Source: Streptomyces sp. NBC_01551 (lineage in GTDB: Bacteria > Actinomycetota > Actinomycetes > Streptomycetales > Streptomycetaceae). From it: a stretch of DNA of 62,808 nt. Position 1 is the stretch's first letter, and every line of letters starts with the position of its first letter. The notes beneath the pieces were generated by a model. That model had not been told where the DNA came from and made no database searches. It saw only the letters and a program-made list of their open reading frames with translations. The DNA is taken from positions 1 through 62,808 of the forward strand of contig NZ_JAPEPX010000003.1 in NCBI RefSeq assembly GCF_026339935.1, written 5' to 3'. Below are positions 16,381 through 25,355 of the stretch, one piece after another. Both the position numbers and the translations under genes were made by a program.

Positions 16381-17718
16381 ATGGAACGACCTGTGGGACC
16401 GGCCGCGGCCGCGTACGCGGGCAAGCTGCGCTGGGCCGTGAAGCGCCACACCGCCACCGGCGGCACCCAGAGCAAGATGGCAGAAAGCATTCACATAGCC
16501 GCGTCCACCCTCTCGCGGTACATGAGCGGGAATCGGCTCGCCCCGCACGAGTCGCTGCACGCCATCAGGGCCTACATCGAGGCGCAATCCCCGCTCCTCT
16601 CCTTCCCCGAGGGGTTCTGGGAGGAGCTGGACGTGCTGTGCGACGCGGCACACCGCGCCAGCGAAGCCCCCACCGTCAAGAAGGTGGCCTATCTGACGGA
16701 AGAGCTGAGGCGGGCCGAGGAGCGGCTGCGTGATCTGGAACGTCAGGCGGGCGACCTCGCCGGAGAGCGGGACCAGGCTCTGGCCCGGGCGCAGGGTGCG
16801 CAGGGTGCGGAGAGGGCGCGCTTGTTCCTGCAGAGCCGTGTCACCGAGCAGGACCAGAGCTTGCGCACGGCCCGGGACTACATCCGCCGCATCGAGGCCG
16901 AACTCGCCGAGTACAGGGAACGGGCCGACCTGCTCCAGCAGGAAGTCGATGTCCTGCGCGAACAAAACCGTCGGCTCATCGAGGCCGAACCCGCCGTTCC
17001 CGCCCCGTCAACGCAGGTCAGCCAGCCGGGCCACGTCTACGCGCCCGAGCACGCCCACCCGGCTCCCCAGCCCGGCTCCGCGCCGGTGCCGGGCGGGGCG
17101 GAAGGCGCCGAAGAGGGTCCTGCCCAGTGGCAGGCTCCCCCACCGGTACCGCCCAGCCCCTGGGTGGTGGAAGAGGGATACGGGCAAGGGAGCCGTGACG
17201 ACTTCACGTATGGCGAAGCGTTTCGGTACTCCGAGGCGGCCGCCCAGATCGCGCAGATCGCCCGGCTCGGGCTCGCCCAGCCCGGCTACCAAGACACCGT
17301 CCCAAACCCCTGCGTGGACGCATGGGCTGCTGACACCCCACACAACGCATGCGGCTACGGCGAGGGCAAGATGGCCGGCCCTCTCCACGCTCCGGCTGCC
17401 AAGGAACCGCCCCCGACCACCACGCCCGCACCCCCCGCACCCCAGAAGGAGGAGGACGAGGAGGACGAGGAAGTACTGCAGCGCACCTCGTGTATCCGGC
17501 GTAGCTACGCGGCTCCTCTACATCGGACGGGGCTGATGCTGCCAGACGCCGCGTTCCTCCTCCTCACCCTCCTCGTCACCGCGCTCATGTGCGCTGCGGC
17601 GGCCGCCGTTACCAAGCTCGCGGGCGCGAGGTGGGGCCGGGGACCTGTGGCGGATCCTCTCGCGGCCACGTCGGCACGTCGTCGTCCGGGCGCGGGACCG
17701 ATGCCGACGGACCGGTGA
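16381..17718 (+). CDS. XRE-type HTH, coiled-coil, membrane-anchored protein
   Basis: A 445-aa protein in four parts. Residues 10-70 form a helix-turn-helix of the XRE type (AVKRHTATGGTQSKMAESI, then HIAASTLSRYMSGNRLAP). Residues 95-200 form a long heptad coiled coil (LTEELRRAEERLRDLERQAG through LLQQEVDVLREQNRRLIE). Residues 205-365 are Pro-rich and low complexity, ending in an acidic EEDEEDEEV run. A transmembrane helix lies near 383-412 (AAFLLLTLLVTALMCAAAAAV) with a basic tail. A membrane-tethered DNA-binding regulator or plasmid-anchoring protein is inferred; similar Streptomyces proteins have no assigned function. Confidence 0.8.
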   Translation: MERPVGPAAAAYAGKLRWAVKRHTATGGTQSKMAESIHIAASTLSRYMSGNRLAPHESLHAIRAYIEAQSPLLSFPEGFWEELDVLCDAAHRASEAPTVKKVAYLTEELRRAEERLRDLERQAGDLAGERDQALARAQGAQGAERARLFLQSRVTEQDQSLRTARDYIRRIEAELAEYRERADLLQQEVDVLREQNRRLIEAEPAVPAPSTQVSQPGHVYAPEHAHPAPQPGSAPVPGGAEGAEEGPAQWQAPPPVPPSPWVVEEGYGQGSRDDFTYGEAFRYSEAAAQIAQIARLGLAQPGYQDTVPNPCVDAWAADTPHNACGYGEGKMAGPLHAPAAKEPPPTTTPAPPAPQKEEDEEDEEVLQRTSCIRRSYAAPLHRTGLMLPDAAFLLLTLLVTALMCAAAAAVTKLAGARWGRGPVADPLAATSARRRPGAGPMPTDR

Positions 17719-17984
17719 GCGGATCCGCCAGGACGGCCGGGCCGGGTCTGCCCTGGGCCGACTACATGGCGGATCAGAATCGATTGGTCAGGCGGTGGCG
17801 TTCCGGCCGGTCCCAGGCCGCGGGACCGGCCGCGCCGCCTTGGATACGCACACCCGCACGACTACGGCCCGGTAGCCGGTGCCGGTTCCTCATCGGCCGG
17901 ACCGGTATCGGTGGCACCGAAGGCCTGGAACAGTGCGGGAAGATCGCGTGCGGCGGCCTTGGCGTCTTGCCTGACGGGATAGAA

Positions 17985-18473
17985 CTACTCCTGTGGCATG
18001 GGGGGATAGGCAATCCATCGACGATCAGCGGCCGACCACACGACCACGGTGCCGGGCGGCTGGGAGTCGAGGTCGAACTCCGCCATCAAGGTGTACGCCA
18101 GCCGCTGGTCCTCGAGCGGTGGCGAGTCCTCGGTGATCAGGAAGCCCTTGCCCAGCGCTGCCCCCTCCGGCCACTCCATGACGGCCCGATGTCCCTCGCT
18201 GTTCGCCGGCAGATCGTTGACGACCTCGCCCACGCGATCGGCGGCTTCGGTGCCGTGACGGGCGCGCATCGCGCCCCAGAACGCGGCCGCGCTGCGGACG
18301 ACCGCGACCGCAGCGGCAAGCATCTGCGCGTACGGTTCGAGGTCCTCCACGCCCATGTCCGGTGAGTACTCGCGGACGTCACAGCCCGAGTCGTACAGGA
18401 TCTGGGTGACCTTGTCGATCTGTTCCTCGTCCAGACCGGTGAGCTTGAGTTCGATGATTGGTTTGTGATCCAT
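17985..18473 (-). CDS. Small protein of the CHAT operon
   Basis: A 162-aa acidic protein starting MDHKPIIELKLTGLDEEQID (ATG 18473, good RBS GGAAGGAA 6 nt upstream). The N-terminal 45 residues look like a small alpha/beta domain (QIDKVTQILYDSGCDVREYS). The middle is helical (YAQMLAAAVAVVRSAAAFWG) and the C-terminus carries PPGTVVVWSAADRRWIAYPP. No known domain recognised. It lies 75 bp downstream of the CHAT protease gene on the same strand with no terminator between. It is a candidate substrate, effector or regulator of the protease; this is inferred from position only. Confidence 0.75.
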   Translation of the reverse strand: MDHKPIIELKLTGLDEEQIDKVTQILYDSGCDVREYSPDMGVEDLEPYAQMLAAAVAVVRSAAAFWGAMRARHGTEAADRVGEVVNDLPANSEGHRAVMEWPEGAALGKGFLITEDSPPLEDQRLAYTLMAEFDLDSQPPGTVVVWSAADRRWIAYPPMPQE

Positions 18474-18548
18474 TGGCTTCCTTCCTGGGAGTGTCCCTGC
18501 GCGGTCTGTCTGGGAGCAAGGCAGCACCGTGGCCCCGGCCAGTACTCG

Positions 18549-20237
18549 TCACAGGCCTGTGTACGCGAATGCCGCCCAGTGCTCGGGTGACGCGAAAGGC
18601 TTTTGGTCGGGGGGGCCGCCGATGGCGGGCGCGCACCGGTAGTAGGCGTTTCCGTACCGGGTGTTCAGCTCCCGTGCGGTCGCGTTGCGCAGCGATCTCT
18701 GTGCACCGGCCAGGGCCGTCGGACCGCAATGCCCGGCGCGGATGTTGTCGTAGAACATCCTCAGGACGAGGGCTGCGGCCTGCTCCCGTACCCTCCACTG
18801 CGCGGCCACGACAGCGGCTGCGCCTGACTGGACGAGTGTGCCCGGCAGGCCCAGGACCTCGTCGGGAAGCCGCCGGTCAACTGTGTGGCCCTCGCAGGCC
18901 ATCAGCACGACGAGGCGGGCACGGACACCGCCGTGGGCAAGGACCTCGCGTACGGACACCGCGCGATCGCGTCCGAAGAGGGCGCTGTCCAGGGCGTCGA
19001 GGCAGTCGGCGCGCCCGTGACAGTGCAGGTGGACGATGCCGCTCTGGTGAAGCGTCGCAGCCAGTTGGTCTCCGGAGGCGGATTCGTCGTCGGGGCTCGG
19101 GCCTGCCCCGTAGGTCGCTGCGAGGGTCCGCCCGCGAACCAGGTCCGGGAAGCCTGGTGCGGTGCGGACCAGTGCGAAGCTCATCGGCAGTACTGCCAGA
19201 TCGCCCGGCCTGCGCGATGCGGCGTGTCGCAGCAGCCGGGCGTTGGGGGCGTACCGCACCCCTTGCAAAGCGGGAAGTTCAAGGAGTAGCGCGGCGTGCA
19301 GGGGAAGGAAGGACAGCGTGCCCACGGCCACGAGAGTCAGCAGCGGGCATGCCGCGAGACCTGCCGCGAGTGGCCCGCGGCGAAACTCCTCCACCAGCGG
19401 CTGGAGCGCCTGCCGGAGCTCGTGGAGTTCGCTTTCGGCGTTCGAGTTCGGTTCGCCGGTGTCCGGGGTCTGAGTCATCCGTTCGGCCTGGAGGTCGGGC
19501 AGAAGCACGGTCCGGGTCCTTCCGCTGACAGGAACCACGACCGCGTACCCGGTGTGCGCGGCCGAGGCCAGATACACCATCGCGCCATGAGAGGCCGCAT
19601 CCCGAATGGTGCCCAGCGTTGAGGAGTGGTTGTCGGGGTCTGTCCTCAGGAGACGGACTGCGCTCTGCTCGGCCCGCCACAGGCCGCCCCGGGCCCGAAG
19701 CAGCTGAGGAAACTCGTGCGCCGCTGTCGATTCCCCCGCGCCGTGGTTGCCGGTGCCGGTCCTTGTGAGGTGGAGACGTACCTGCTCCGCCACGTTCCGC
19801 TGGGCTGCCAGCAGATCGTGCACGGCCTGACGCCCCCGTTCCCCAAGCCGCACCAACTCGTTCAGCCGGCCCGTGTCGGTTCCCGAGACCATGCTGCTGA
19901 GGAGGATCGCGCGGCTGTGTTCGAGGACGCACACGGCGGTGTCCGGCGCCCGACGACGCGAACGCAGGGTCCAGTAGCCGGCTTCGGCGGCCGCGGTTTG
20001 AGCGGCCGCCAGCAAAGCCATGCGGCCGTCCACGCGGGTCAGTGGTTCCTCGGCCAGTACAGCCGCCTGATGGCGGAGAGCCGCTGCGGCGTCGCGGGCC
20101 CGGCCGGTGCTCACTGCCGCCTCGACCCACGCGCTCGCGGCGCTGACACGACCGATCTGGTTGGTGGCCGCGATGGACTCAGCGGCATGCTTGAGGGCCT
20201 CCACCTCGGTGGTGGGCCTGCGTGTCCAAGGCCTCAC
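18549..20237 (-). CDS. CHAT-domain (caspase-like) protease
   Basis: A 562-aa protein. Residues 1-200 are helical and TPR-like (ALKHAAESIAATNQIGRVSA, RALAA-type repeats). The C-terminal half is a CHAT domain, a caspase/separase-fold cysteine protease. The catalytic dyad is His407 in HLHCHGRAD and Cys448 in VLMACEGHTVD, with the typical LPDEVLGLPGTLVQSGAAAV block after it. CHAT proteins act in bacterial defence and signalled proteolysis, where a sensor activates cleavage of a partner. The GTG start at 20237 overlaps the stop of the upstream membrane-protein gene (GTGA), so the two are co-translated. The specific substrate is unknown. Confidence 0.9.
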   Translation of the reverse strand: MRPWTRRPTTEVEALKHAAESIAATNQIGRVSAASAWVEAAVSTGRARDAAAALRHQAAVLAEEPLTRVDGRMALLAAAQTAAAEAGYWTLRSRRRAPDTAVCVLEHSRAILLSSMVSGTDTGRLNELVRLGERGRQAVHDLLAAQRNVAEQVRLHLTRTGTGNHGAGESTAAHEFPQLLRARGGLWRAEQSAVRLLRTDPDNHSSTLGTIRDAASHGAMVYLASAAHTGYAVVVPVSGRTRTVLLPDLQAERMTQTPDTGEPNSNAESELHELRQALQPLVEEFRRGPLAAGLAACPLLTLVAVGTLSFLPLHAALLLELPALQGVRYAPNARLLRHAASRRPGDLAVLPMSFALVRTAPGFPDLVRGRTLAATYGAGPSPDDESASGDQLAATLHQSGIVHLHCHGRADCLDALDSALFGRDRAVSVREVLAHGGVRARLVVLMACEGHTVDRRLPDEVLGLPGTLVQSGAAAVVAAQWRVREQAAALVLRMFYDNIRAGHCGPTALAGAQRSLRNATARELNTRYGNAYYRCAPAIGGPPDQKPFASPEHWAAFAYTGL

Positions 20238-21643
20238 CAGCGGCCCCGGCGCGATTGCTCCCAGGCGAGGATGCAGGCCATGTTGTAGTTGGCAGCCCGA
20301 GCGAAGGGCGCGCCCTGGGCCAGCATGCGGCGGTGGAGCAGCCGTTTCGCCTTTCGCATGTCCCTCTTCGGGCTCTGGTAGGGGGTCCCGGGGCGGATGG
20401 AGGCCGGGTCTGACGCCAGCTCGGCGCGCCGGATCAGGCAGGTGACCAGGCAGAGTGCCACGAAGTCACGCAGGGCCGGCTCGGCAGGGCTGTCGCGCAG
20501 GGCGGACTCCAGTGTGCGCACCGCCGTGTCGATCGCTTTGGCGATCTCAGCGGAATTGGGGAAGTCCGGGTTGGGGTACTCGGCAGCCGTATAACCCCAC
20601 TCCACGCGACTGAGCTCACGCTTGGCCACGCGTTGGGTGCGGTGGCCACCGGGCGGGCTCGCGTCGGCGGCCTGCCCGTACCGGGTGACCATTTGCCCCA
20701 GCAGCTTGCCCCTCAGCGTGCCGGCTTCGATCTTGCCGCGAACCGTGCTCCCGTCGTCGAGGGTCCGCGGCCGGGGGTCGTCTGCCTCGATGTACTCCGC
20801 GAGCTGGTAGACCGTGAGCGCGAGTCGGTCGCCATCGGCCTCATACCAGGCAGCCCACAGTCGGGGGTCGCGGCGGGCAGCCTCGGCAAGGATGTCGAGC
20901 GCGTTCGGCAGGTTCCTGCCGTCCCCGGTCTGCTGGGCCAGCGCGTTCTCGACATCGTTGCGAAGGTTTGCCAAGGCACCCTGACGGTAGGGGTCACCGG
21001 CCATTGCCAGTTCATCCCGGACCAGGCGCCATGCCTCCTCGCTGGCCTGCTGGGAACGGTCGACGAGGCTGCTCATGGTCAGGGCGCGTATGAGATTGTC
21101 CGTGACTCGGTGGTGTGTGGGGCCACGGTCGGAGGCGTTCAAGGCCTGCTTGGCCATCTTGACCACGTACGGGGCTGCGGAGGGCGAGCCTGGATCGACG
21201 TCGCTCACCCGCATCTGCCACAGGTCCAGCGTCGGACCCAGCCCGAGTGCGTAACCGAGCCCCAGGACGCAGAGGACGGCGACGCCGACCGCTACGGCGA
21301 CGCCCGGCGTCGTCTGGAACACCCACATCGACCACGCCGACGCGAGGAACGCAGGGAGCACCGACCAGGAAGCCGCGACGACCCGCCCCCGCCAGCGACC
21401 GTGCATCGTCGTGCGGTGGTGGTGCTTCCAGGACATGCCGGCCACGATGCTCAGGAAGGTGGCGATGACAATGGGCACCGAGGCCTGCCGCCATCCCGAC
21501 AGTCCGCTGACGACGGCCATCAGCCAGGCCACGCCGGATATCGCCACGATTCGGAAGGCAACCTGGCGCTTCCAGGAACCCCTGTTCAACACCACTGATC
21601 GCCCCCCGATCGATGCACGGATGCCGTCATCCCCCCCGGACAC
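20234..21643 (-). CDS. Membrane protein with C-terminal helical repeats, CHAT partner
   Basis: A 469-aa protein. The N-terminal 140 residues contain four hydrophobic helices (IVAISGVAWLMAVVSGL; VPIVIATFLSIVAGM; SWSVLPAFLASAWSMWVF; VAVAVGVAVLCVLGLGYAL). The remaining 330 residues are soluble and mostly helical (HRVTDNLIRALTMSSLVDRS, AIDTAVRTLESALRDSPAEP, AANYNMACILAWE), with a TPR-like pattern near the end. It is the first gene of the CHAT operon and overlaps the protease gene by 4 nt. It probably holds the complex at the membrane or senses damage there; no homologue of known function was recognised. Confidence 0.85.
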   Translation of the reverse strand: MSGGDDGIRASIGGRSVVLNRGSWKRQVAFRIVAISGVAWLMAVVSGLSGWRQASVPIVIATFLSIVAGMSWKHHHRTTMHGRWRGRVVAASWSVLPAFLASAWSMWVFQTTPGVAVAVGVAVLCVLGLGYALGLGPTLDLWQMRVSDVDPGSPSAAPYVVKMAKQALNASDRGPTHHRVTDNLIRALTMSSLVDRSQQASEEAWRLVRDELAMAGDPYRQGALANLRNDVENALAQQTGDGRNLPNALDILAEAARRDPRLWAAWYEADGDRLALTVYQLAEYIEADDPRPRTLDDGSTVRGKIEAGTLRGKLLGQMVTRYGQAADASPPGGHRTQRVAKRELSRVEWGYTAAEYPNPDFPNSAEIAKAIDTAVRTLESALRDSPAEPALRDFVALCLVTCLIRRAELASDPASIRPGTPYQSPKRDMRKAKRLLHRRMLAQGAPFARAANYNMACILAWEQSRRGRW

Positions 21644-21854
21644 GGCTCGATTGCGTCGACTAGCCCCACAACGAGGATAACGAATCGTAATCCTTCCAAC
21701 ACCGCCCGTGAATAGTGCATCCTCGTTGCCGCTCGTCCGAGGCGACCGACCGGCTCACCGTGGCCGCCGAGCACCGCGAGGGCTACAAGAGGGACCTGTA
21801 CAAGCACGGGAACCACGGGCTGAACGCCACAGATGGCTGCGACCCGCAACAAGG

Positions 21855-21985
21855 CCACCGGGATAGTGCAGCGGATTCCCCGGCGGCGCAGGTAGGCTCG
21901 GTTTCTGCGGGAGGCGTACGCCTTGTCGGCCCGCACCCGATTGGGACGGACGCGTGGCCAGCCTGGCCCGATGCGGGGCGCGGTG
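21855..21985 (-). pseudogene. IS5-family transposase fragment
   Basis: The minus-strand frame reads RIGPGWPRVRPNRVRADKAY then ASRRNRAYLRRRGIRCTIPV, the conserved DDE region around the second Asp of IS5/IS427-type transposases. Flanking sequence on either side does not continue the protein, so only about 40 codons survive. Confidence 0.7.
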
Positions 21986-22120
21986 GCCTCAGCTGCGGCC
22001 TCACCCAGGGACCCGCCGGCGACCAGGCCGTCTGCGCCCGGAGCGACGCCACCACGCACTGACACCCCGCCGAACAGCGGATTGCCCGGGCGGCTGTTTG
22101 TCGGAGCCCTCTGGCAGGCT

Positions 22121-22363
22121 GTGTCCGTGGACGAGGTCATAGGAACGCAGAAGCCGGTGCGCAGGATCCTCGACCCGGGTGAGGCGATCGCCGTGCTGGA
22201 AGCCGCTGTGCCCGGGCTGGCGGTACTTCGCCGGGAGGAGCGGGGCGTTTTCGACTGGCGGGCGGTCGAGGAGGGAATCGGACGGGCTCTGCCGTCCGAC
22301 TTCAAGACCCTCGCCGAGTGGTATCCAGCCTTCCACCTGGACGACTTCCTGACCGTCAATTGA
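22121..22363 (+). pseudogene. SMI1/KNR4 (SUKH) immunity-type protein, N-terminal fragment
   Basis: From GTG 22121 the frame reads VSVDEVIGTQKPVRRILDPG, FDWRAVEEGIGRALPSDFKT and LAEWYPAFHLDDFLTVN. The LPSDFK.L..WY....DDFL block is the start of the SUKH domain. SUKH proteins are immunity proteins against polymorphic toxins in many actinobacteria. The frame stops at 22363, where an IS21-type remnant begins, so about half the domain is missing. No partner toxin lies next to it. Confidence 0.6.
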
Positions 22364-22378
22364 CGGTCGTGACGGCTC

Positions 22379-22861
22379 TTGCTGGCGGCGACGGCCGCCC
22401 TGATCCGCAAGCCGGGTGCCTTCCCCGGCGCTACCGCGCTCGAACAGGCCCGTTCCGCAGGCAAGTTCACCCCAGTCCATGACGCCTGGTGGGCCGCGGC
22501 GGTCAAGGCCCACGGAGACACCGCCGGCACGAGGGCACTGATCGAGGTGCTGCTGCTGGGCCGCCACGTCTCCCACGAACATCTCGTCGCCGGGCTGGCC
22601 ACTGCCCTGCGGGCCGGAGCTCTGACAGCAGACGCGGTCGCTCTGGAGGCCCGCAAGGCCGCCCAGGCGGAGGACGAGCCGGCTGGACTCGCGTCGTCGG
22701 CCGGACCGGCCGGTGAGGCGACGGTGACGTTTCTGCACGAGTGGCGGCTCGCGCACCTTCCCCCGGACACCAGGCCGCTGCCCTCGGTGACCCACTACGA
22801 CCAACTGCTCCGACGCCGTCGCACCAGCGGCGGTGACCACCGCGAGGGAGAAGCACAGTGA
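22379..22861 (+). pseudogene. istA: IS21 IstA transposase, C-terminal fragment
   Basis: The 160-residue frame has KPGAFPGATALEQARSAGKF, HDAWWAAAVKAHGDTAGTR and VSHEHLVAGLATALRAGALT. It ends SVTHYDQLLRRRR and overlaps istB, the usual C-terminus of Streptomyces IstA. The HTH and DDE integrase core (about 350 residues) are absent; an in-frame stop at 22370 lies just upstream. It cannot be a working transposase. Confidence 0.75.
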
Positions 22862-23652
22862 CCCTGCCCCGCCAGCGAGGACTGACCGAGCAGGCCGCCA
22901 CCACGGCCATCGACACCGCCTGCCGCCTGCTGCGGCTTCCGTCGATCAGGAACGAGTTCTCCGACATCGCCGACCGGGCGATGAAGGACCAGATGACCTA
23001 CCGCGGCTTCCTCGCCGAGCTGCTGATGGCCGAGTGCGACGACCGGGCCCGTCGCCGGTCGGAACGACGAATCAAGGCAGCCGGCTTTCCCCGGGACAAG
23101 TCCCTGCGAACCTTCGACTTCGACGCGAACCCCAACATCGACGCAGCCGCCATCCACACCCTCGCCAGCTGCGAGTGGATCAAGAAGAGCCAGCCGCTCT
23201 GCCTCATCGGCGACTCCGGCACCGGCAAGTCCCACATGCTGATCGCCCTGGGAACCGAGGCCGCGATGGCCGGCTACCGGGTCAAGTACGTGCTGGCGAC
23301 GAAGCTGGTCAACGAACTCGTCGAGGCCGCCGACGAGAAGCAGCTGACCAAGACGATCGCCCGTTACGGCCGCGTCGATCTTTTGTGCATCGATGAGCTC
23401 GGCTACATGGAACTCGACCGCCGCGGCGCTGAACTCCTCTTCCAGGTTCTGACGGAACGGGAGGAGAAGAACAGCGTGGCCATCGCCTCGAACGAGTCGT
23501 TCGGCGGCTGGACCAAGACGTTCACCGACCCCCGCCTCTGCGCGGCCATCGTCGACCGCCTCACCTTCAACGGAACCATCATCGAGACCGGCACCGACTC
23601 CTACCGACTCGCCAGCACCCGAGCCCGCGCCGAGCACGCTAACGCCAGCTGA
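22858..23652 (+). CDS. istB: IS21 IstB helper ATPase
   Basis: A complete 264-aa DnaA/IstB-type AAA+ ATPase that assists IstA in target selection. Walker A is GDSGTGKSHM, Walker B is LLCIDELGYM, and sensor residues sit in SVAIASNESFGGW. The N-terminal ATTAIDTACRLLRLPSIRNE and FLAELLMAECDDRARRRSER blocks are typical. GTG 22858 overlaps the istA fragment stop. It is intact but orphaned because its IstA partner is truncated. Confidence 0.9.
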   Translation: MTLPRQRGLTEQAATTAIDTACRLLRLPSIRNEFSDIADRAMKDQMTYRGFLAELLMAECDDRARRRSERRIKAAGFPRDKSLRTFDFDANPNIDAAAIHTLASCEWIKKSQPLCLIGDSGTGKSHMLIALGTEAAMAGYRVKYVLATKLVNELVEAADEKQLTKTIARYGRVDLLCIDELGYMELDRRGAELLFQVLTEREEKNSVAIASNESFGGWTKTFTDPRLCAAIVDRLTFNGTIIETGTDSYRLASTRARAEHANAS

Positions 23653-23666
23653 CCGGAGCCCCCTGT

Positions 23667-23695
23667 TGGTCCGCTACCCAAGGGGCAGCGGACCA
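23667..23695. terminator. Hairpin after istB
   Basis: TGGTCCGCT (23667-23675) and AGCGGACCA (23687-23695) form a perfect 9-bp stem with an 11-nt loop. It sits 15 bp past the istB stop and before the stop of the convergent phosphoesterase gene, so it could serve both. Confidence 0.6.
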
Positions 23696-23715
23696 GCCAA
23701 GCCTCATGACCTGCT

Positions 23716-24255
23716 TCATTCTCCGAGTGCGAACGACGCCCGTTCTTGCCACTTCACGCCGTCGTGCACCAGGAGTTCAACCGACGAGACGTGAGACGTG
23801 AACGGGAGCCGGCCGGCGAGGTCGGCCTCGATCTCCTCCAGGACGGCACCTTCCTGCCCTTGAGCGATGGTCAGGTGCGGCACGATCTCGGCGAACCGGC
23901 CGCCATACGGCGGAGCCTCAGGCCAACGGTCAGAGATCGCCTCCGTGAGCTGCCGCAACTGCGTGTCAGGCTCGGGAACGAGATACAGCACTTCCGGAAG
24001 CCGTCCACATCTCTCGAACCGAAGGTCAAAGGCCTGGTGGCTGCCCAACACCTCCGCGAGAGCGGAGTAGACGAGCGCGTCTATTCGGCTCTCGTCGAGG
24101 AACGGGAAGAGCACGGTGATGTGGGCTGGAACCCCGGCCTGGGCTGAGGGGTCGAGCCGTTCACGCCACCCGCGGACGGCTGGCTCTGCCTCCGAAATCC
24201 GGACGATGAGCCCCGTCTGGCCCGCCTGAAACGTACTGGTGCTGTCATCTGCCAT
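23716..24255 (-). CDS. 2H phosphoesterase (2'-5' RNA ligase / cyclic phosphodiesterase-like)
   Basis: A 179-aa protein with the two HxT/S motifs of the 2H superfamily: PAHITVLFPF near residue 43 and VPHLTIAQ near 127. These form the active site that opens or closes 2',3'-cyclic or 2'-5' phosphate links. The DLRFERCGRLPEVLYLVPEP segment between them is typical of the bacterial LigT-like branch. The start at MADDSTSTFQ (24255) is chosen over an upstream ATG (24291), which adds unconserved residues. It is flanked by IS remnants on both sides and stands alone. Confidence 0.85.
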   Translation of the reverse strand: MADDSTSTFQAGQTGLIVRISEAEPAVRGWRERLDPSAQAGVPAHITVLFPFLDESRIDALVYSALAEVLGSHQAFDLRFERCGRLPEVLYLVPEPDTQLRQLTEAISDRWPEAPPYGGRFAEIVPHLTIAQGQEGAVLEEIEADLAGRLPFTSHVSSVELLVHDGVKWQERASFALGE

Positions 24256-24371
24256 GACACCGCATGGTGTCACCTCTACCGCAGACAGCACGGCTCCTTT
24301 TCCGCCGAACGATCATGACCGATCTCCGAAGCCGGTCGACGAGCGGGACGACCAAGGTGCTGCCGCTGCCG

Positions 24372-24710
24372 CTAATTCCCGTGAACATCCAGAGTGCCGA
24401 TGATCACTGAACGCCGCCGAAACCCACGAACAAACGCTGTCGGTTGAAGTGAACGAAGCCACGACAGCACTGCCATCACCGTGGTCGCGCCCTCGCCTTC
24501 GGAACCCGCCCACACGCCGAGGACGTCTTTGCGACCGTCCATGTCGACGCCGACGGCCAGGTAGACCGGCTTCGAAGTCACCGAGCCCGAGCGGATCTTC
24601 ACCCACAACGCGTCGATGTAGATGATGGGCCAGATCGCATCCAGGGGCCGGGTTCTGCCAGCTCACCAGCTCATCAATCACCGCGTCGGTGACCTTGCTG
24701 ATCAGTACTC
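24372..24710 (-). pseudogene. IS256-family transposase fragment
   Basis: The minus-strand frames read VTDAVIDELVSWQNP, then, after a frameshift, WVKIRSGSVTSKPVYLAVGV and GRKDVLGVWAGSEGEGATT. These match residues about 155-235 of the intact IS256 transposase at 3600-4874 nearly word for word. The ends are lost and the frame is broken. It is a remnant of a closely related element. Confidence 0.8.
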
Positions 24711-24887
24711 GCAGCGCCTGCGGTCATGCCCCAAGCCCAAGGTGCTGCCCAGTAGTCAGCCGTGCGGGCCGCCACCCGGGGAAGGGTGGCGGCCCGCACT
24801 TGCTGCACCGGTCGGCACTTTCCTGCCGGACCCGGCTGCCCGGCGGCCGCCCGCCGTCAGGCGGCCGCCGGAAGCCCACCCCGCGGG

Positions 24888-25355
24888 TCAGTGGTGGCGC
24901 CGGCCCCAGAACTCGGTGTCGATGGTGCGGCCGCGGTCATCGCGCAGCGTGGCGGTGTCGGAGTGGTTGTCCCAGATATAGTCGCGGCGGTCCTGGTACA
25001 GGTCGGTGCGGGTGTCGCGGCCGTTGCCGGTGTGGATGCGGAGGGTGGCGCGGCCGGCGATGCGGACGTTGTCGAAGCGGTAGCGGTTGCCGTCGCTGTC
25101 GCGCAGGGTCCAGCCGCGGAGGTTGATGGCGTTGCGGGTGGTGTTGGTGATCTCGACCCATTCCGTGTTCAGGGAGCGGTTGGAGCGGTCGTCGCGTCCG
25201 GGGCTGTCGGCCTGGACCCTGCTGATCTCCACCCGCGGACGCTGCTGGCGGTGACCGTCTTGGGCGGCGGCCGGCAGCGCGGCCGCGCCGACCACGGCTC
25301 CGGCCGCCAGGACGGTCGCGGCGATACGACGGGCGGAGAAGGAAACAGACGTCAT
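24888..25355 (-). CDS. Secreted lamin-tail-domain (LTD) protein
   Basis: A 155-aa exported protein. The signal peptide runs MTSVSFSARRIAATVLAAGA to about ALPAAA-QDG (start ATG 25355; the longer frame has no signal). The mature part is a compact immunoglobulin-like LTD domain: VEISRVQADSPG, TEWVEITNTTRNAINLRGWT, LRDSDGNRYRFD and RATLRIHTGNGRDTRTDLYQ, ending TIDTEFWGRRHH. LTD domains occur in secreted nucleases and surface proteins of actinobacteria, and also alone, where their role is unknown. It stands alone between IS debris and a small fragment. Confidence 0.88.
   Translation of the reverse strand: MTSVSFSARRIAATVLAAGAVVGAAALPAAAQDGHRQQRPRVEISRVQADSPGRDDRSNRSLNTEWVEITNTTRNAINLRGWTLRDSDGNRYRFDNVRIAGRATLRIHTGNGRDTRTDLYQDRRDYIWDNHSDTATLRDDRGRTIDTEFWGRRHH

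Larger units (their letters stand above)
22364..23700 (+). mobile_element. IS21-family element, 5'-truncated
   Basis: The segment holds the C-terminal part of IstA and a complete IstB, overlapping by 4 nt (22858-22861). The left end and most of istA are missing; the element starts abruptly inside the SUKH gene. The right limit is approximate, past a hairpin. Confidence 0.7.
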
